From an uncultured Bacteroidaceae bacterium (lineage in GTDB: Bacteria; Bacteroidota; Bacteroidia; Bacteroidales; Bacteroidaceae): a DNA stretch of 64,000 nucleotides. The notes under the pieces were generated by a model. It was not told the DNA's origin and did not search any database. It was given only the letters and a program-made list of their open reading frames with translations. Below, piece after piece: positions 9,373-18,603 of this stretch. The position numbers and the translations under genes were made by a program. Every line of letters begins with the position of its first letter. Position 1 is the stretch's first letter. The DNA is taken from the NCBI GenBank assembly GCA_934293005.1, contig CAKQYA010000010.1, positions 25,777 through 89,776 of the forward strand, written 5' to 3'.

Positions 9373-10431
9373 ATGAAAAGACATATTCAATTCATACTGT
9401 TTACAGCCCTTGCCATCCTATCGTCATGCGATGAACGCCCAAGCGACGTGTTATCTCAAAAAAAGATGGAAAGTGTTCTTTATGACTATCATCTTATGCA
9501 AGGCATGATAGAACAATTGCCATCATCAGAAAGAGAAAAAAAGGCGCAAGACTACATCAATGCTGTGTACCAGAAATATCATATCAGTCATGCTGATTTT
9601 GAACGCTCTCTGGTATACTACAATAGACACCAGAAAGAGTTGAATACCATATACGGAAACGTGAAGGATAAACTCACACAAGAAAATGACAAAATGCAGA
9701 TGGTCAACGGCAGCAGCAATATGACAGCCGTATTCGCCAATGGTGGAGACACTACAAACTTGTGGAACACAACCAAAGTCTTGACTTTGCGCAACAAACC
9801 ACTCCTCAACAAAGAGAGTTTCATCATAAAAGCCGACACCAGTTTTCACAGACATGACCAATTTATCCTGACATTCACGCCTTCAATAATCGGAGAAGAC
9901 ATCGACGACTATCATATCCACCTTGATTTTGGCCTAAGCGTAATGTATACAAGTGGACGGCATATTGGTGTGACACGTTCTGTGAGAAACAGTGGCATTC
10001 AACAACTCACACTCGAGGATGTCGGTATAGACAGCGCCAATGGCATTGCCTTACTTTCAAAAGACAATGAGAATACGAATGACGGAAAGAAAAATGCTAA
10101 CATAAATAACGGAGATAAGATAAAATACGTGTCTTGCTTCTTCTATTACAATGGAAAAAAGGGTTCACGCAATCTATGTGTTATAGACAATATACAGCTC
10201 ATCAGAATGCATGAAAAGGAGACCATGCATTCTGAAGAAACTGATTCGCTTGAGAAAGAAGACAATGTACCACAAGATACTATATCCTCAACTATAGAAG
10301 AAAGGCTTAGTCCAGAGCAGCTGCGCATGATGAACAAGTCGGATAAACAAATCAAAATTCAAAAAGCACCAACTATGCGTCATCCCAACTCGGCGGGTCC
10401 AAGGCGAATAAACAAACACCCAATGCGTTAA
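9373..10431 (+). CDS. DUF4296-domain lipoprotein
   Basis: About 352 residues from ATG 9373, with a lipoprotein signal (MKRHIQFILFTALAILSSC, lipid attachment on the Cys of LSSC). The following 90 residues (KMESVLYDYHLMQGMIEQ, then the YHISHADFERSLVYYNRH segment) fit the DUF4296 domain, known almost only from Bacteroidetes and often found next to lspA. The C-terminal third is charged and low-complexity, ending in a basic tail (MRHPNSAGPRRINKHPMR). Function is unknown. The upstream extension to 9328 lacks a signal and is not preferred. Confidence 0.75.
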   Translation: MKRHIQFILFTALAILSSCDERPSDVLSQKKMESVLYDYHLMQGMIEQLPSSEREKKAQDYINAVYQKYHISHADFERSLVYYNRHQKELNTIYGNVKDKLTQENDKMQMVNGSSNMTAVFANGGDTTNLWNTTKVLTLRNKPLLNKESFIIKADTSFHRHDQFILTFTPSIIGEDIDDYHIHLDFGLSVMYTSGRHIGVTRSVRNSGIQQLTLEDVGIDSANGIALLSKDNENTNDGKKNANINNGDKIKYVSCFFYYNGKKGSRNLCVIDNIQLIRMHEKETMHSEETDSLEKEDNVPQDTISSTIEERLSPEQLRMMNKSDKQIKIQKAPTMRHPNSAGPRRINKHPMR

Positions 10432-10509
10432 CAAGCAAATTAGGCCACTGTGCGCATATAGGCATTTAGAATGCCACTCTGAAACAACTTGTAACACAAC
10501 TTATACATA

Positions 10510-10785
10510 ATGGGAATGAAACGAATTGCCGCATCAAAAGTTTACATATTAAATAACACTGCTCCACATTCTCCACTTGAGATTGTGGAGCAGTATTATA
10601 ATCATGTGGTTGAAGTCAGTGAAGACAAGACAATGATAAATCATTACCCACTCACAGAAGAGTTGCCAATGACAGAGTGGCTTGGCGGCACAATAGTTAT
10701 ACATAAGAACAAGGTAACAATCTGCACAAACATACTGTCGCCTGATGAAATTACATTTTCCAAACATATAAACATCAAGGACTGA
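10510..10785 (+). CDS. Small conserved hypothetical protein
   Basis: A 91-residue soluble protein without signal or membrane segment; the sequence has a balanced composition (SPLEIVEQYYNHVVEVSED, then TEWLGGTIVIHKNKVTIC) that looks like a real folded small domain. ATGs at 10510 and 10516 are both possible. A perfect 10-bp inverted repeat (CTGCTCCAC...GTGGAGCAG) lies inside the coding region around 10559-10594. It is about 80 bases behind the DUF4296 gene and could be co-transcribed. I do not recognise the family. Confidence 0.6.
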   Translation: MGMKRIAASKVYILNNTAPHSPLEIVEQYYNHVVEVSEDKTMINHYPLTEELPMTEWLGGTIVIHKNKVTICTNILSPDEITFSKHINIKD

Positions 10786-10877
10786 AATAGGCATTCAGTC
10801 ACAATTGATCATTATATCCAAATAGGCCATTAGAACTAAATAGGAAGATTTTCGAACATTATAGCTTCTTTCCATAT

Positions 10878-10896
10878 CTAATGACCTATTTGGGTT
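10878..10896 (+). repeat. Copy of the short dispersed TAATGACC(g)ATTTGGG repeat
   Basis: CTAATGACCTATTTGGGTT, one base different from the copy at 12507-12525. Part of a family also seen at 20181, 52708 and 54812. Confidence 0.5.
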
Positions 10897-11014
10897 GAAC
10901 GCAGAGCGGTTGTTTGGTCATACATTAGTATCTTTCCATATTCTATATGTATTTCCTTCATTCTTTAGTTTTCGCCAGTATTTCGCAATAACATATTTTC
11001 ATCAGAAAGCTTAA

Positions 11015-11788
11015 TCACTGACGCCTGCGGAACTCAGCACAAATAATCGCCGTGGCTATTGCCACATTCAGCGATTCGGATGTAGACCTTCCGATAGGAT
11101 AATTCGGAATGAAAAGACGCTCAGTGACAAGATCTGCCACTTGCTGTGAAACGCCATTGCCCTCATTGCCCATTACTATGACACCATGTTCCGACAACTG
11201 CTTATCATATAAATTCTCACCATCAAGGAATGTGCCATATACAGGAATATCATCTGAGAGTTCGGAGAGAGTTTTCACCAAATCAACATAGTGAACATTG
11301 ACTCTTGCCATACCTCCCATAGTGGCCTGAACAGTCTTTGGGTTGTATATGTCTGCACATCCACTCGAACAGAACACGTGTTCGATGCCAAACCAATCAG
11401 CCATACGCACTATAGTGCCAAGATTGCCTGGATTTTGAACATCATCAAGCATAAGGCACAAATTACGCTTTGCTGTTTCATTGATGTCGACAAAATCGTT
11501 TTTCTGCTTGAACACAGCAATGACCTGTTGAGGATGCTCTTGCAGGCTTGCCCTTTGAAGTTCACTATCTGATACTTCATCAATTTCAATCTTTTCTCTA
11601 CATTTCTCCAAAAGCATGTTGTAATTTGTGTTCAGCCACTCACTTGTTGCAGCAATATAACAACATTGAAAATGGCCAATCAAGTCACCTACGAGCTTAT
11701 GTCCCTCTGCAACAAAGACACCATCTGCTTTGCGATGCTTCTTCATTTCAAGAGACCGAATGTACTTAATCTTATTTTTGCTAATCAC
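11015..11788 (-). CDS. TrmH/SpoU-family RNA 2'-O-methyltransferase
   Basis: A 257-residue SPOUT methyltransferase that uses SAM to methylate ribose 2'-OH in rRNA or tRNA. It has an N-terminal substrate-binding part (about 1-95) and the knotted C-terminal domain with motif 1 (LDDVQNPGNLGTIVRMADWFG), motif 2 (VIVMGNEGNGVSQQ) and motif 3 (IPNYPIGRSTSESLNVAIATAI). The exact nucleotide target cannot be told from sequence. It is divergent from the TamL-like gene, with an 812-base spacer. Confidence 0.9.
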   Translation of the reverse strand: MISKNKIKYIRSLEMKKHRKADGVFVAEGHKLVGDLIGHFQCCYIAATSEWLNTNYNMLLEKCREKIEIDEVSDSELQRASLQEHPQQVIAVFKQKNDFVDINETAKRNLCLMLDDVQNPGNLGTIVRMADWFGIEHVFCSSGCADIYNPKTVQATMGGMARVNVHYVDLVKTLSELSDDIPVYGTFLDGENLYDKQLSEHGVIVMGNEGNGVSQQVADLVTERLFIPNYPIGRSTSESLNVAIATAIICAEFRRRQ

Positions 11789-12082
11789 TTTTATCTAATT
11801 GCTATTTTATTCCATTAAACTAAATTCTTGAAACAATCTCCGTATAAAGTGCAATGAAGGCATTCTTTATTACAACATCCTCACAAAACACATGCAAAAA
11901 TAATAAAAAATAATGATTGCACAAAATGAACCACACATGTAATAGACAACAAAACACTAAAGAATGTGGCTCATACAAAAATAGAACAATAAAGTATATA
12001 TAGTCTAAAAGAAAGCTTCCATAGATTTTGTATATTTGGACAACAAAAAACAGCTGTATCTGAGGGCTGTTTTATGAGGTTG

Positions 12083-12166
12083 TCATGTCGTACGACATGA
12101 GTTGCTATGAACGTACGACATGAGCACCTATAGTCGTACGACATGAGGGTGCATAGTCGTACGACA
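12083..12166. repeat. Four-unit 23-bp tandem array of CGTACG palindromes
   Basis: The 9-mer CGTACGACA starts at 12089, 12112, 12135 and 12158, exactly 23 bp apart. Three of the four units continue TGAG. In the first unit the palindrome extends to 18 bp (TCATGTCGTACGACATGA, 12083-12100), and units 3 and 4 keep GTCGTACGAC. The bases between units vary. It lies in the spacer between the divergent methyltransferase and TamL-like genes. Confidence 0.8.
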
Positions 12167-12230
12167 TTACATCTGATGTTTACTTGATCGTCTTTTCCGC
12201 GCCTGTTTTCTGAACCAAAATAAATGTGCG

Positions 12231-12271
12231 GTGAACAGTTATGAATGAGGAGTGAACAGTTGTAAACGAGG
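12231..12271. repeat. Two 21-bp tandem units (GTGAACAGT)
   Basis: GTGAACAGTT at 12231 and GTGAACAGTTG at 12252, each followed by a related segment (ATGAATGAGG, TAAACGAGG). Open frames across it are low-complexity artefacts. Confidence 0.5.
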
Positions 12272-12506
12272 TTGCACATCCAACACGTCTGCGGCTAAAT
12301 GCTAAATAGTACAATTGCCACATTACAACTGAAAAAATGGTGTGTGTTAACAATAAAATAAAGGTGATGAAACGCAATGAGTATGGTTTCAGAGATGAAA
12401 GGTATTTTCAAACCAAGCTATATCCACTGCATGACTGTCGCATCACACGAAATGTCGGATGAGCCATATTTATCCACTTTAGAATTTTAGCGGACAGCAA
12501 TAATAT

Positions 12507-12525
12507 CTAATGACCGATTTGGGTT
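12507..12525 (+). repeat. Copy of the short dispersed TAATGACCGATTTGGG repeat
   Basis: CTAATGACCGATTTGGGTT, nearly the same as the sequence at 10878 and the right halves of the copies at 20181 and 52708. Confidence 0.55.
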
Positions 12526-12543
12526 AAAACACAAAGCACTTGT

Positions 12544-12574
12544 TTTGTCGAATAAAAATATTTAAGTAACTTTG
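12544..12574 (+). promoter_or_regulatory. Promoter of the TamL-like gene
   Basis: TTTG (12544-12547) and TAACTTTG (12567-12574) with a 19-bp spacer, a good match to the Bacteroidetes consensus. The start point near 12581 leaves a leader of about 20 bases before the GTG start. Confidence 0.65.
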
Positions 12575-12600
12575 CAAATAAATTTAATACATACATTCAC

Positions 12601-14895
12601 GTGAAATACATCGTTCTACATATAATCATATTCATAGCCCTTTGTATGGCTATTGCATCATGTTCAGTAAACAACTACATACCTGAAGAAAAGAGCATGC
12701 TGATGGGTATTGAAGTAAGTTGCGAGAACAAAGACGTGATGAAACATTATCTGCTGGGCGACTATGTCAACCAGAAGCCCAACACAAAATGGTTCGGTAT
12801 AAAAATACCGTTAAACATCTACATGTTCTCAGGCACCGATACCACTACGAAAAGATGCAAGTTCTTCCGACGTATAGGACAGGCACCAGTGCTATACGAC
12901 AGCACCAAAACTGCAAAGACAAGAGAAGACATCACCAAGGTGCTCAACAATGCCGGCTACATGAAAGCCACAACAGAAGAATGGCACAAGAACAAAGGCA
13001 AAAAAAAATGGGTGCGCATCAATGTGAATCCAAACGAACGGTATACAATAAGAAAATTATCACGAATTGTTGAAGACAAAGGACTTAGGCATTTCATCAC
13101 AGTCGAAGACACAGCATCGTCACTTCTTAAAGAAGGCAGTCCCTTCGATGTCAACGCTCTCAATAATGAAAGAAACAGAATTGCATCATACCTTCGCAAC
13201 AATGGCTATTTCATGTTTAACAAAGAAGATATTAGATTCACAGCTGACACGTCATTCAACTCGACAGAAGTTGATGTTGCAATGAAGCTTAAACTACACC
13301 AAAAAGACGGACGCACAGAAGCAAAAGATCACAAACAATACACACTTCGCAATATCATCTTTCATGCTGACATTCCATCAACTAATGATTGTGTCGACAC
13401 CACAGCCATTGGCAATTACATATTCCTCAGCAACGGACAGATGCACTTCAGGAAAAATTTGCTAATTAGCAACAGTCTGATGAAGCCAGGCAATCTTTAT
13501 AACGATGACATGATGAAGCGAACATACACAAACTTCACGCGGCTGCCAGCCATCTCATATACAAGCATCAACATGGAAGAAGAAGGCGGAGACGACTCGC
13601 TCGACTGCCACATCACCATCAACCATGCTCTTCCTCATTCTTTTGGATTCGATGTGGAGGCAACAAACTCCGCTGGCGACATGGGTGCCGCACTCTCCAC
13701 ATCCTACCAGAACAAGAATCTCTTCAGAGGATCTGAAACATTCATGTTCAAGATAAGAGGTGCTTATGAAGCTATAACGGGACTTGATGGATATGAAGGA
13801 AACAACTACACAGAACTAGGCGCAGAAGCTTCCCTTGGCTTTCCATCGTTCTTGCTTCCTTACGTCAAGCGCACTTGGGGCATTTTGCACAATGCCTCAT
13901 CTGAAATCAACCTGCAATACAACATGCAAAACCGTCCAGAATTTCACCGTCGAGTATTCACCGCCGCATGGAGATACAAATGGAGCAGCAAGAACCAGAG
14001 AACACAGCATAAGTTTGACCTGGCAGAAATAAACTATGTGTATATGCCATGGATTTCCAAAACTTTTAAAGAACAATACCTCGACTCTCTTGGCAAAACA
14101 AACGCAATCCTCAAATACAACTATGAAAATCTTCTCATCACCAAGATGGGCTACACTTATACGTACAACTCACTTGGGGCAAGAGAACAAACATACGGAA
14201 AAAATGCTTACACCATAAGATTCAACATTGAAACATCAGGCAACATTCTCAAAGCAATGACCAGCATGATTGATGGAAAGAAGAACGAATATGGACAGTA
14301 CACTTTCTGCGGCATAGCTTACGCACAATACATACGAGGCGACTTCGACTTTTCGAAAAGCATCCGCATAGGAAACAACTCATCTGTTGCCTATCATGGA
14401 GCATTAGGCATAGCCTGCCCCTACGGCAACTCCAACCAACTTCCATTTGAGAAACGTTACTTCGCAGGAGGTGCCAACAGTGTGAGAGGATGGTCAGTAC
14501 GCTCACTTGGACCAGGCTCCTACAACGGGCAGGACAAAGGCATAAACTTTCTCAACCAATCGGGCGACATCAAGCTCGACCTATGTTTGGAATACCGAGC
14601 AAAACTCTTCTGGAAATTTAATGGTGCCGCATTTATAGATGCAGGCAACATATGGACAATCAGGAAATACAAAGACCAACCAGGCGGTGAATTTCGCCTC
14701 AATAAGTTCTTAGACCAGATTGCCGTAAGCTATGGACTTGGCCTCCGCATGGATGCCAACTTCTTCATCGTGCGATTCGACGCAGGCATGAAGGCAGTCA
14801 ATCCTGCATACACAGGCAAAAAGCACCTTCCTGTGCTCCATCCCAACTTTGACAGAGACTTTGCCTTCCACTTTGCAGTGGGATTGCCATTCTGA
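12601..14895 (+). CDS. TamL-like BamA/TamA-family outer-membrane lipoprotein
   Basis: A 764-residue protein with a lipoprotein signal (FIALCMAIASC) at the N-terminus, POTRA-like domains over about residues 30-330, and a C-terminal 16-strand Omp85-type barrel. The barrel keeps the Omp85 motif around RYFAGGANSVRGW (compare VRGY/F) and ends in F (FAVGLPF). The combination of a lipid anchor and an Omp85 barrel matches TamL of Bacteroidetes, which is thought to work with TamB in envelope assembly; no tamB gene is adjacent here. The start codon is GTG at 12601, placed about 27 bases behind the -7 element. Confidence 0.85.
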   Translation: MKYIVLHIIIFIALCMAIASCSVNNYIPEEKSMLMGIEVSCENKDVMKHYLLGDYVNQKPNTKWFGIKIPLNIYMFSGTDTTTKRCKFFRRIGQAPVLYDSTKTAKTREDITKVLNNAGYMKATTEEWHKNKGKKKWVRINVNPNERYTIRKLSRIVEDKGLRHFITVEDTASSLLKEGSPFDVNALNNERNRIASYLRNNGYFMFNKEDIRFTADTSFNSTEVDVAMKLKLHQKDGRTEAKDHKQYTLRNIIFHADIPSTNDCVDTTAIGNYIFLSNGQMHFRKNLLISNSLMKPGNLYNDDMMKRTYTNFTRLPAISYTSINMEEEGGDDSLDCHITINHALPHSFGFDVEATNSAGDMGAALSTSYQNKNLFRGSETFMFKIRGAYEAITGLDGYEGNNYTELGAEASLGFPSFLLPYVKRTWGILHNASSEINLQYNMQNRPEFHRRVFTAAWRYKWSSKNQRTQHKFDLAEINYVYMPWISKTFKEQYLDSLGKTNAILKYNYENLLITKMGYTYTYNSLGAREQTYGKNAYTIRFNIETSGNILKAMTSMIDGKKNEYGQYTFCGIAYAQYIRGDFDFSKSIRIGNNSSVAYHGALGIACPYGNSNQLPFEKRYFAGGANSVRGWSVRSLGPGSYNGQDKGINFLNQSGDIKLDLCLEYRAKLFWKFNGAAFIDAGNIWTIRKYKDQPGGEFRLNKFLDQIAVSYGLGLRMDANFFIVRFDAGMKAVNPAYTGKKHLPVLHPNFDRDFAFHFAVGLPF

Positions 14896-14970
14896 CACTG
14901 CAATACCGCATAACTCACTGTTACAAGCACTTTCTATAGCTACAAAGACATAGAATCGAAAAAAAAACGT

Positions 14971-14978
14971 TATCTTTG
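14971..14978 (+). promoter_or_regulatory. -7 element upstream of aspS
   Basis: TATCTTTG matches TAnnTTTG; the predicted start point near 14985 leaves a leader of about 34 bases. No good -33 element is seen. Confidence 0.5.
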
Positions 14979-15018
14979 CATTAACAACGAACATAATAAC
15001 ATAAAAACATATAACAAA

Positions 15019-16785
15019 ATGTACAGAACACACACCAATGGAGAACTGCGACTATCCGACGCAGGCAAAAAGGTGACTCTCGCAGGATGGGTTCAAAGAT
15101 CTCGCAAGATGGGAGCTCTGACCTTCATCGACCTGCGCGACCGCTACGGTATCACACAGCTTGTATTCAACGAGGACACCAATAAGACACTGTGCGAAAG
15201 CGCCAACAAACTCGGACGCGAATATGTAATCCAGATTGAGGGCACTGTAGCAGAACGCTATAGCAAAAACAAAAATATCCCAACTGGAGATATAGAGATT
15301 GAGGTCTCAAAACTGAATGTGCTCAACGAATCTGTCACACCTCCTTTCACAATAGAGGACAATACCGACGGAGGCGATGATCTGCGAATGAAATACCGCT
15401 ACTTAGACCTTCGACGCACAGCCGTACGCAAAAACATTGAGCTACGCCACCACTTCTGCATAGCCGTGCGCAACTACCTTTCCAACCTCGGGTTTCTTGA
15501 AGTTGAAACACCAATGCTCATCGGTTCCACTCCTGAAGGTGCGCGCGACTTCATTGTTCCATCACGTATGAACCCTGGACAGTTCTATGCATTGCCACAA
15601 TCTCCACAAACTCTAAAGCAGCTCCTTATGGTGGCAGGTTTTGACCGTTATTTCCAGATTGTTAAATGCTTCCGCGATGAAGATTTACGTGCTGACCGCC
15701 AACCTGAGTTCACACAGATTGACTGCGAAATGTCTTTCGTCACTCAAGAAGACATCATTCAGACCTTTGAAGGCATGGCAAAACACCTATTCAAAGAACT
15801 TCGCGGAGTAGACATCAAAGGCGATTTCCTACGTCTGCCATGGATAGAATGCATGAAACGCTTTGGTTCTGACAAACCCGACATGCGTTTCGGCATGGAA
15901 TTTGTTGAACTCGATGACGTCTTGAAAAAAGGCACCTTTGCAGTCTTCGATGACGCCAACTACATAGGCGGCATATGCGCACCTGGATGCGCCTCATACA
16001 CAAGAAAAGACATAGACAAACTCACAGAATGGGTGAAGCGTCCACAAATAGGCGCAAAGGGCTTAGTCTATGCCCGCGTGCAAGAAGACGGAAGTGTCAA
16101 GTCGTCTGTAGACAAATTCTACACACAAGATATCCTTCAAGACCTCAAGGTAAAGATGCAAGCCAACCCAGGCGATCTCATCCTCATCCTTTCGGGTGAT
16201 GACGCAATGAAAACACGCAAACAGCTATGCGAACTGCGACTGGAGATGGGCGAGCGCCTCGGGCTGCGCGACAAGAACAAGTTTGCCCTCCTATGGGTCA
16301 CAGAATTCCCTATGTTTGAGTGGAGCGATGAAGAACAGCGACTCATGGCCATGCACCACCCATTCACACATCCTATGGATGAAGACATTCATCTCCTTGA
16401 CACAGACCCTGCAGCTGTGCGTGCTGACGCATACGACATGGTATGCAATGGCATTGAAGTAGGAGGAGGCTCCATAAGAATACATGACCCTAAGCTGCAG
16501 GAAAAGATGTTCGAAATACTTGGTTTCACACCAGAAAAAGCACAAGAACAATTTGGATTCCTAATGAATGCCTTCAAATATGGAGCACCGCCACACGGAG
16601 GTCTCGCATACGGACTTGACCGTTGGGTAAGCATTTTCGCCGGACTCGATTCCATACGCGACTGCATAGCATTCCCAAAGAACAACAGCGGACGTGACGT
16701 GATGCTCGATGCGCCATCATTTGTAGACCAAAAGCAGCTTGACGAAGACTTCATAGCACTCAATCTGCCAAGCAATGACAATTAA
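15019..16785 (+). CDS. aspS: Aspartyl-tRNA synthetase (bacterial type)
   Basis: A 588-residue class II synthetase. The N-terminal OB-fold (residues 1-100: GWVQRSRKMGALTFIDLRDR) binds the anticodon, the catalytic core holds motif 1 (FLEVETPML), motif 2 (FRDEDLRADRQPEFTQID) and motif 3 (GLAYGLDRWVSIFAG), and the bacterial-specific GAD insertion lies between motifs 2 and 3. Length and domain order are standard. The metallo-hydrolase gene follows 23 bases later and is probably co-transcribed. Confidence 0.97.
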   Translation: MYRTHTNGELRLSDAGKKVTLAGWVQRSRKMGALTFIDLRDRYGITQLVFNEDTNKTLCESANKLGREYVIQIEGTVAERYSKNKNIPTGDIEIEVSKLNVLNESVTPPFTIEDNTDGGDDLRMKYRYLDLRRTAVRKNIELRHHFCIAVRNYLSNLGFLEVETPMLIGSTPEGARDFIVPSRMNPGQFYALPQSPQTLKQLLMVAGFDRYFQIVKCFRDEDLRADRQPEFTQIDCEMSFVTQEDIIQTFEGMAKHLFKELRGVDIKGDFLRLPWIECMKRFGSDKPDMRFGMEFVELDDVLKKGTFAVFDDANYIGGICAPGCASYTRKDIDKLTEWVKRPQIGAKGLVYARVQEDGSVKSSVDKFYTQDILQDLKVKMQANPGDLILILSGDDAMKTRKQLCELRLEMGERLGLRDKNKFALLWVTEFPMFEWSDEEQRLMAMHHPFTHPMDEDIHLLDTDPAAVRADAYDMVCNGIEVGGGSIRIHDPKLQEKMFEILGFTPEKAQEQFGFLMNAFKYGAPPHGGLAYGLDRWVSIFAGLDSIRDCIAFPKNNSGRDVMLDAPSFVDQKQLDEDFIALNLPSNDN

Positions 16786-16808
16786 ACCCAACGACTGAGA
16801 CACCACAT

Positions 16809-17606
16809 ATGACATTTTTCAGTCTTGGAAGCGGCAGTTGTGGAAACTGCTACTATATCTCGACAGACACCGACGCCATAATAATAGATTGTGGCGTCGG
16901 TATTCGTCGGTTTAAAAAACACATGATGGAATATGGAATGAAAGTCGGGAAAGTCAGGGGCATTCTCATTACGCACGACCACTCAGACCATATCAAAGCT
17001 ACAGGCAAGATAAGCAAAGGATACCGCATACCCGTTTATGCCACAGAAGCTGTGCATAAAGGTATGGAAAGGAGTTGGCAAAACCCTGCAAAAGTGCCTG
17101 CTGAAAACAAGCGCATCATCAACTTCGGCGAGAGTTTCACCATTGGGCCATTCACAATCACACCGTTTCCTGTGCCACATGACGCTACAGAGAACACAGG
17201 CTACCACATAGTGACGGACAACATTCGCTTCACCTTGATGACCGACATAGGTGCAGCCACTGAAGATATAAAGCACTACATATCCATAAGCACGCACTTA
17301 GTAATGGAGTCCAACTACGACGTAGACATGCTGACCAACGGACTCTATCCGGCAATACTCAAGCAACGTATATCAAGCGGGCATGGCCACCTGTCAAACA
17401 AAATAGCTGCAGACACTCTGTCCGAGCACATGTCACCAGATTTGAAGCATGTGTGGCTATGCCATCTTAGCGAAGAAAACAACCATCCAGAAGTGGCACG
17501 GTCCACAATGGAAGAGGCCCTAAAGCAACACGGCATTGATATCGGGAAAGACCTCTCACTTGATGTGCTGCGACGCAAAATCCCGAGTGGTCCGTATCAA
17601 CTATGA
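16809..17606 (+). CDS. YycJ/WalJ-like metallo-beta-lactamase-fold hydrolase
   Basis: A 265-residue cytosolic enzyme. The N-terminus SLGSGSCGNCYYI and the zinc motif THDHSDH are typical of the YycJ/WalJ branch of the metallo-beta-lactamase fold, and further metal ligands appear at PHDATENTGY, LMTDIG and WLCHLSEENNHP. Members in Firmicutes are described as nucleases linked to cell-wall and DNA-damage responses; the substrate here is not known. Confidence 0.85.
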   Translation: MTFFSLGSGSCGNCYYISTDTDAIIIDCGVGIRRFKKHMMEYGMKVGKVRGILITHDHSDHIKATGKISKGYRIPVYATEAVHKGMERSWQNPAKVPAENKRIINFGESFTIGPFTITPFPVPHDATENTGYHIVTDNIRFTLMTDIGAATEDIKHYISISTHLVMESNYDVDMLTNGLYPAILKQRISSGHGHLSNKIAADTLSEHMSPDLKHVWLCHLSEENNHPEVARSTMEEALKQHGIDIGKDLSLDVLRRKIPSGPYQL

Positions 17607-17718
17607 CCGCCAACTCAACAGCAATCCACGAAAAGGCAAAACAATGATTTTTAGGGCAAACACGTTCTACAAATCATAATAATTACTAAATTAAACCATA
17701 TATTATGGAAAAATTTAG

Positions 17719-17726
17719 TATCTTTG
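17719..17726 (+). promoter_or_regulatory. -7 element upstream of the GT5-like gene
   Basis: TATCTTTG, with a predicted start point near 17733. It lies inside a competing open frame that begins at 17705, which argues that this longer frame is not the gene. Confidence 0.5.
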
Positions 17727-17771
17727 CAATACTTTTCGTAACACTATTATTCATCGGAAAGAACAACCAGA

Positions 17772-18581
17772 ATGAAAGCCAAGAAAATACTTTTTATCAC
17801 GTCAGAAATCACTCCTTTCGTCGCGGAAGAAAAAACCTCGCTGAAAGGACGCATTCTGCCTCAGTCTATTCAGGAGTTAGGACATGAGATCAGGACATTT
17901 ACTCCAAAGTGGGGAACAATCAATGAGCGTCGAAACCAGCTTCATGAGGTCATACGTTTGTCTGGAATGAACCTCATAATTGACGACACAGACCACCCGC
18001 TAATCATCAAAGTGGCATCACTCCCCTCTGCACGCATGCAAATATACTTCATCGACAACGATGACTACTTCAACAAGCGTGGCATAATCACTGACAAAGA
18101 AGGCAACGAATATGACGACAACAGCGAAAGAGCCATTTTCTACGCACGCGGTGTGCTTGAGACTGTGAAGAAACTCCGTTGGACGCCAGACGTGATTCAT
18201 TGCCATGGATGGGCAGCAGCACTTGCACCACTCTACATCAAGACAGCCTACCGCGACGAGCCTTCATTCAAAGACGCTAAGGTCGTAATGGAAGTATCTG
18301 CAAAAGAATTCCAAAAAGATCTTGGCGTAGAAAACGCAAAATTCGTTGAATATAAAGACACACACTACGACGACATAAAGGATCTCTGTTCAGACGCCTA
18401 CGGACACACCGAATTGGAAAAGATTGCTGTGAAGTTTTCCGATGGAGTCATCATAGAAGACCCTAACGTTGACCCATCGATAACAGATTACGCCAAATCA
18501 CTCGGTCTGCCAATGCTCGGTCCTGTAGAAGGCGACGCATTTAAGCAAGCCTATAGCGATTTCTATGAAACACTATTCTAA
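17772..18581 (+). CDS. Short glycogen/starch synthase-like (GT5 N-terminal half) protein
   Basis: A 269-residue protein matching only the N-terminal Rossmann half of glycogen synthases (KILFITSEITPFV at the start; DVIHCHGWAAALAPLYIK around residues 145-162). The C-terminal GT-B half is absent, and the ADP-glucose motif KxGGL of true synthases is replaced by KTSLKG. It is therefore unlikely to be an active glycogen synthase. Such short proteins are found in Bacteroidetes next to DUF4270 genes, as here. Its role is unknown. Confidence 0.7.
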   Translation: MKAKKILFITSEITPFVAEEKTSLKGRILPQSIQELGHEIRTFTPKWGTINERRNQLHEVIRLSGMNLIIDDTDHPLIIKVASLPSARMQIYFIDNDDYFNKRGIITDKEGNEYDDNSERAIFYARGVLETVKKLRWTPDVIHCHGWAAALAPLYIKTAYRDEPSFKDAKVVMEVSAKEFQKDLGVENAKFVEYKDTHYDDIKDLCSDAYGHTELEKIAVKFSDGVIIEDPNVDPSITDYAKSLGLPMLGPVEGDAFKQAYSDFYETLF

Positions 18582-18603
18582 ACACATACGCCAAGAGACA
18601 ACA

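Noticed and set aside
12083..12166. CRISPR-like short repeat array
   Set aside because: Units are 23 bp end to end with spacers too short for CRISPR, and no cas genes are near.
12180..12377. Minus-strand frame with VHSSFITVH
   Set aside because: It is the translation of the GTGAACAGT tandem units, a known kind of artefact.
17705..17887. Open frame with a signal-like start upstream of the GT5-like gene
   Set aside because: A consensus -7 element lies inside it and it overlaps the real gene in another frame.
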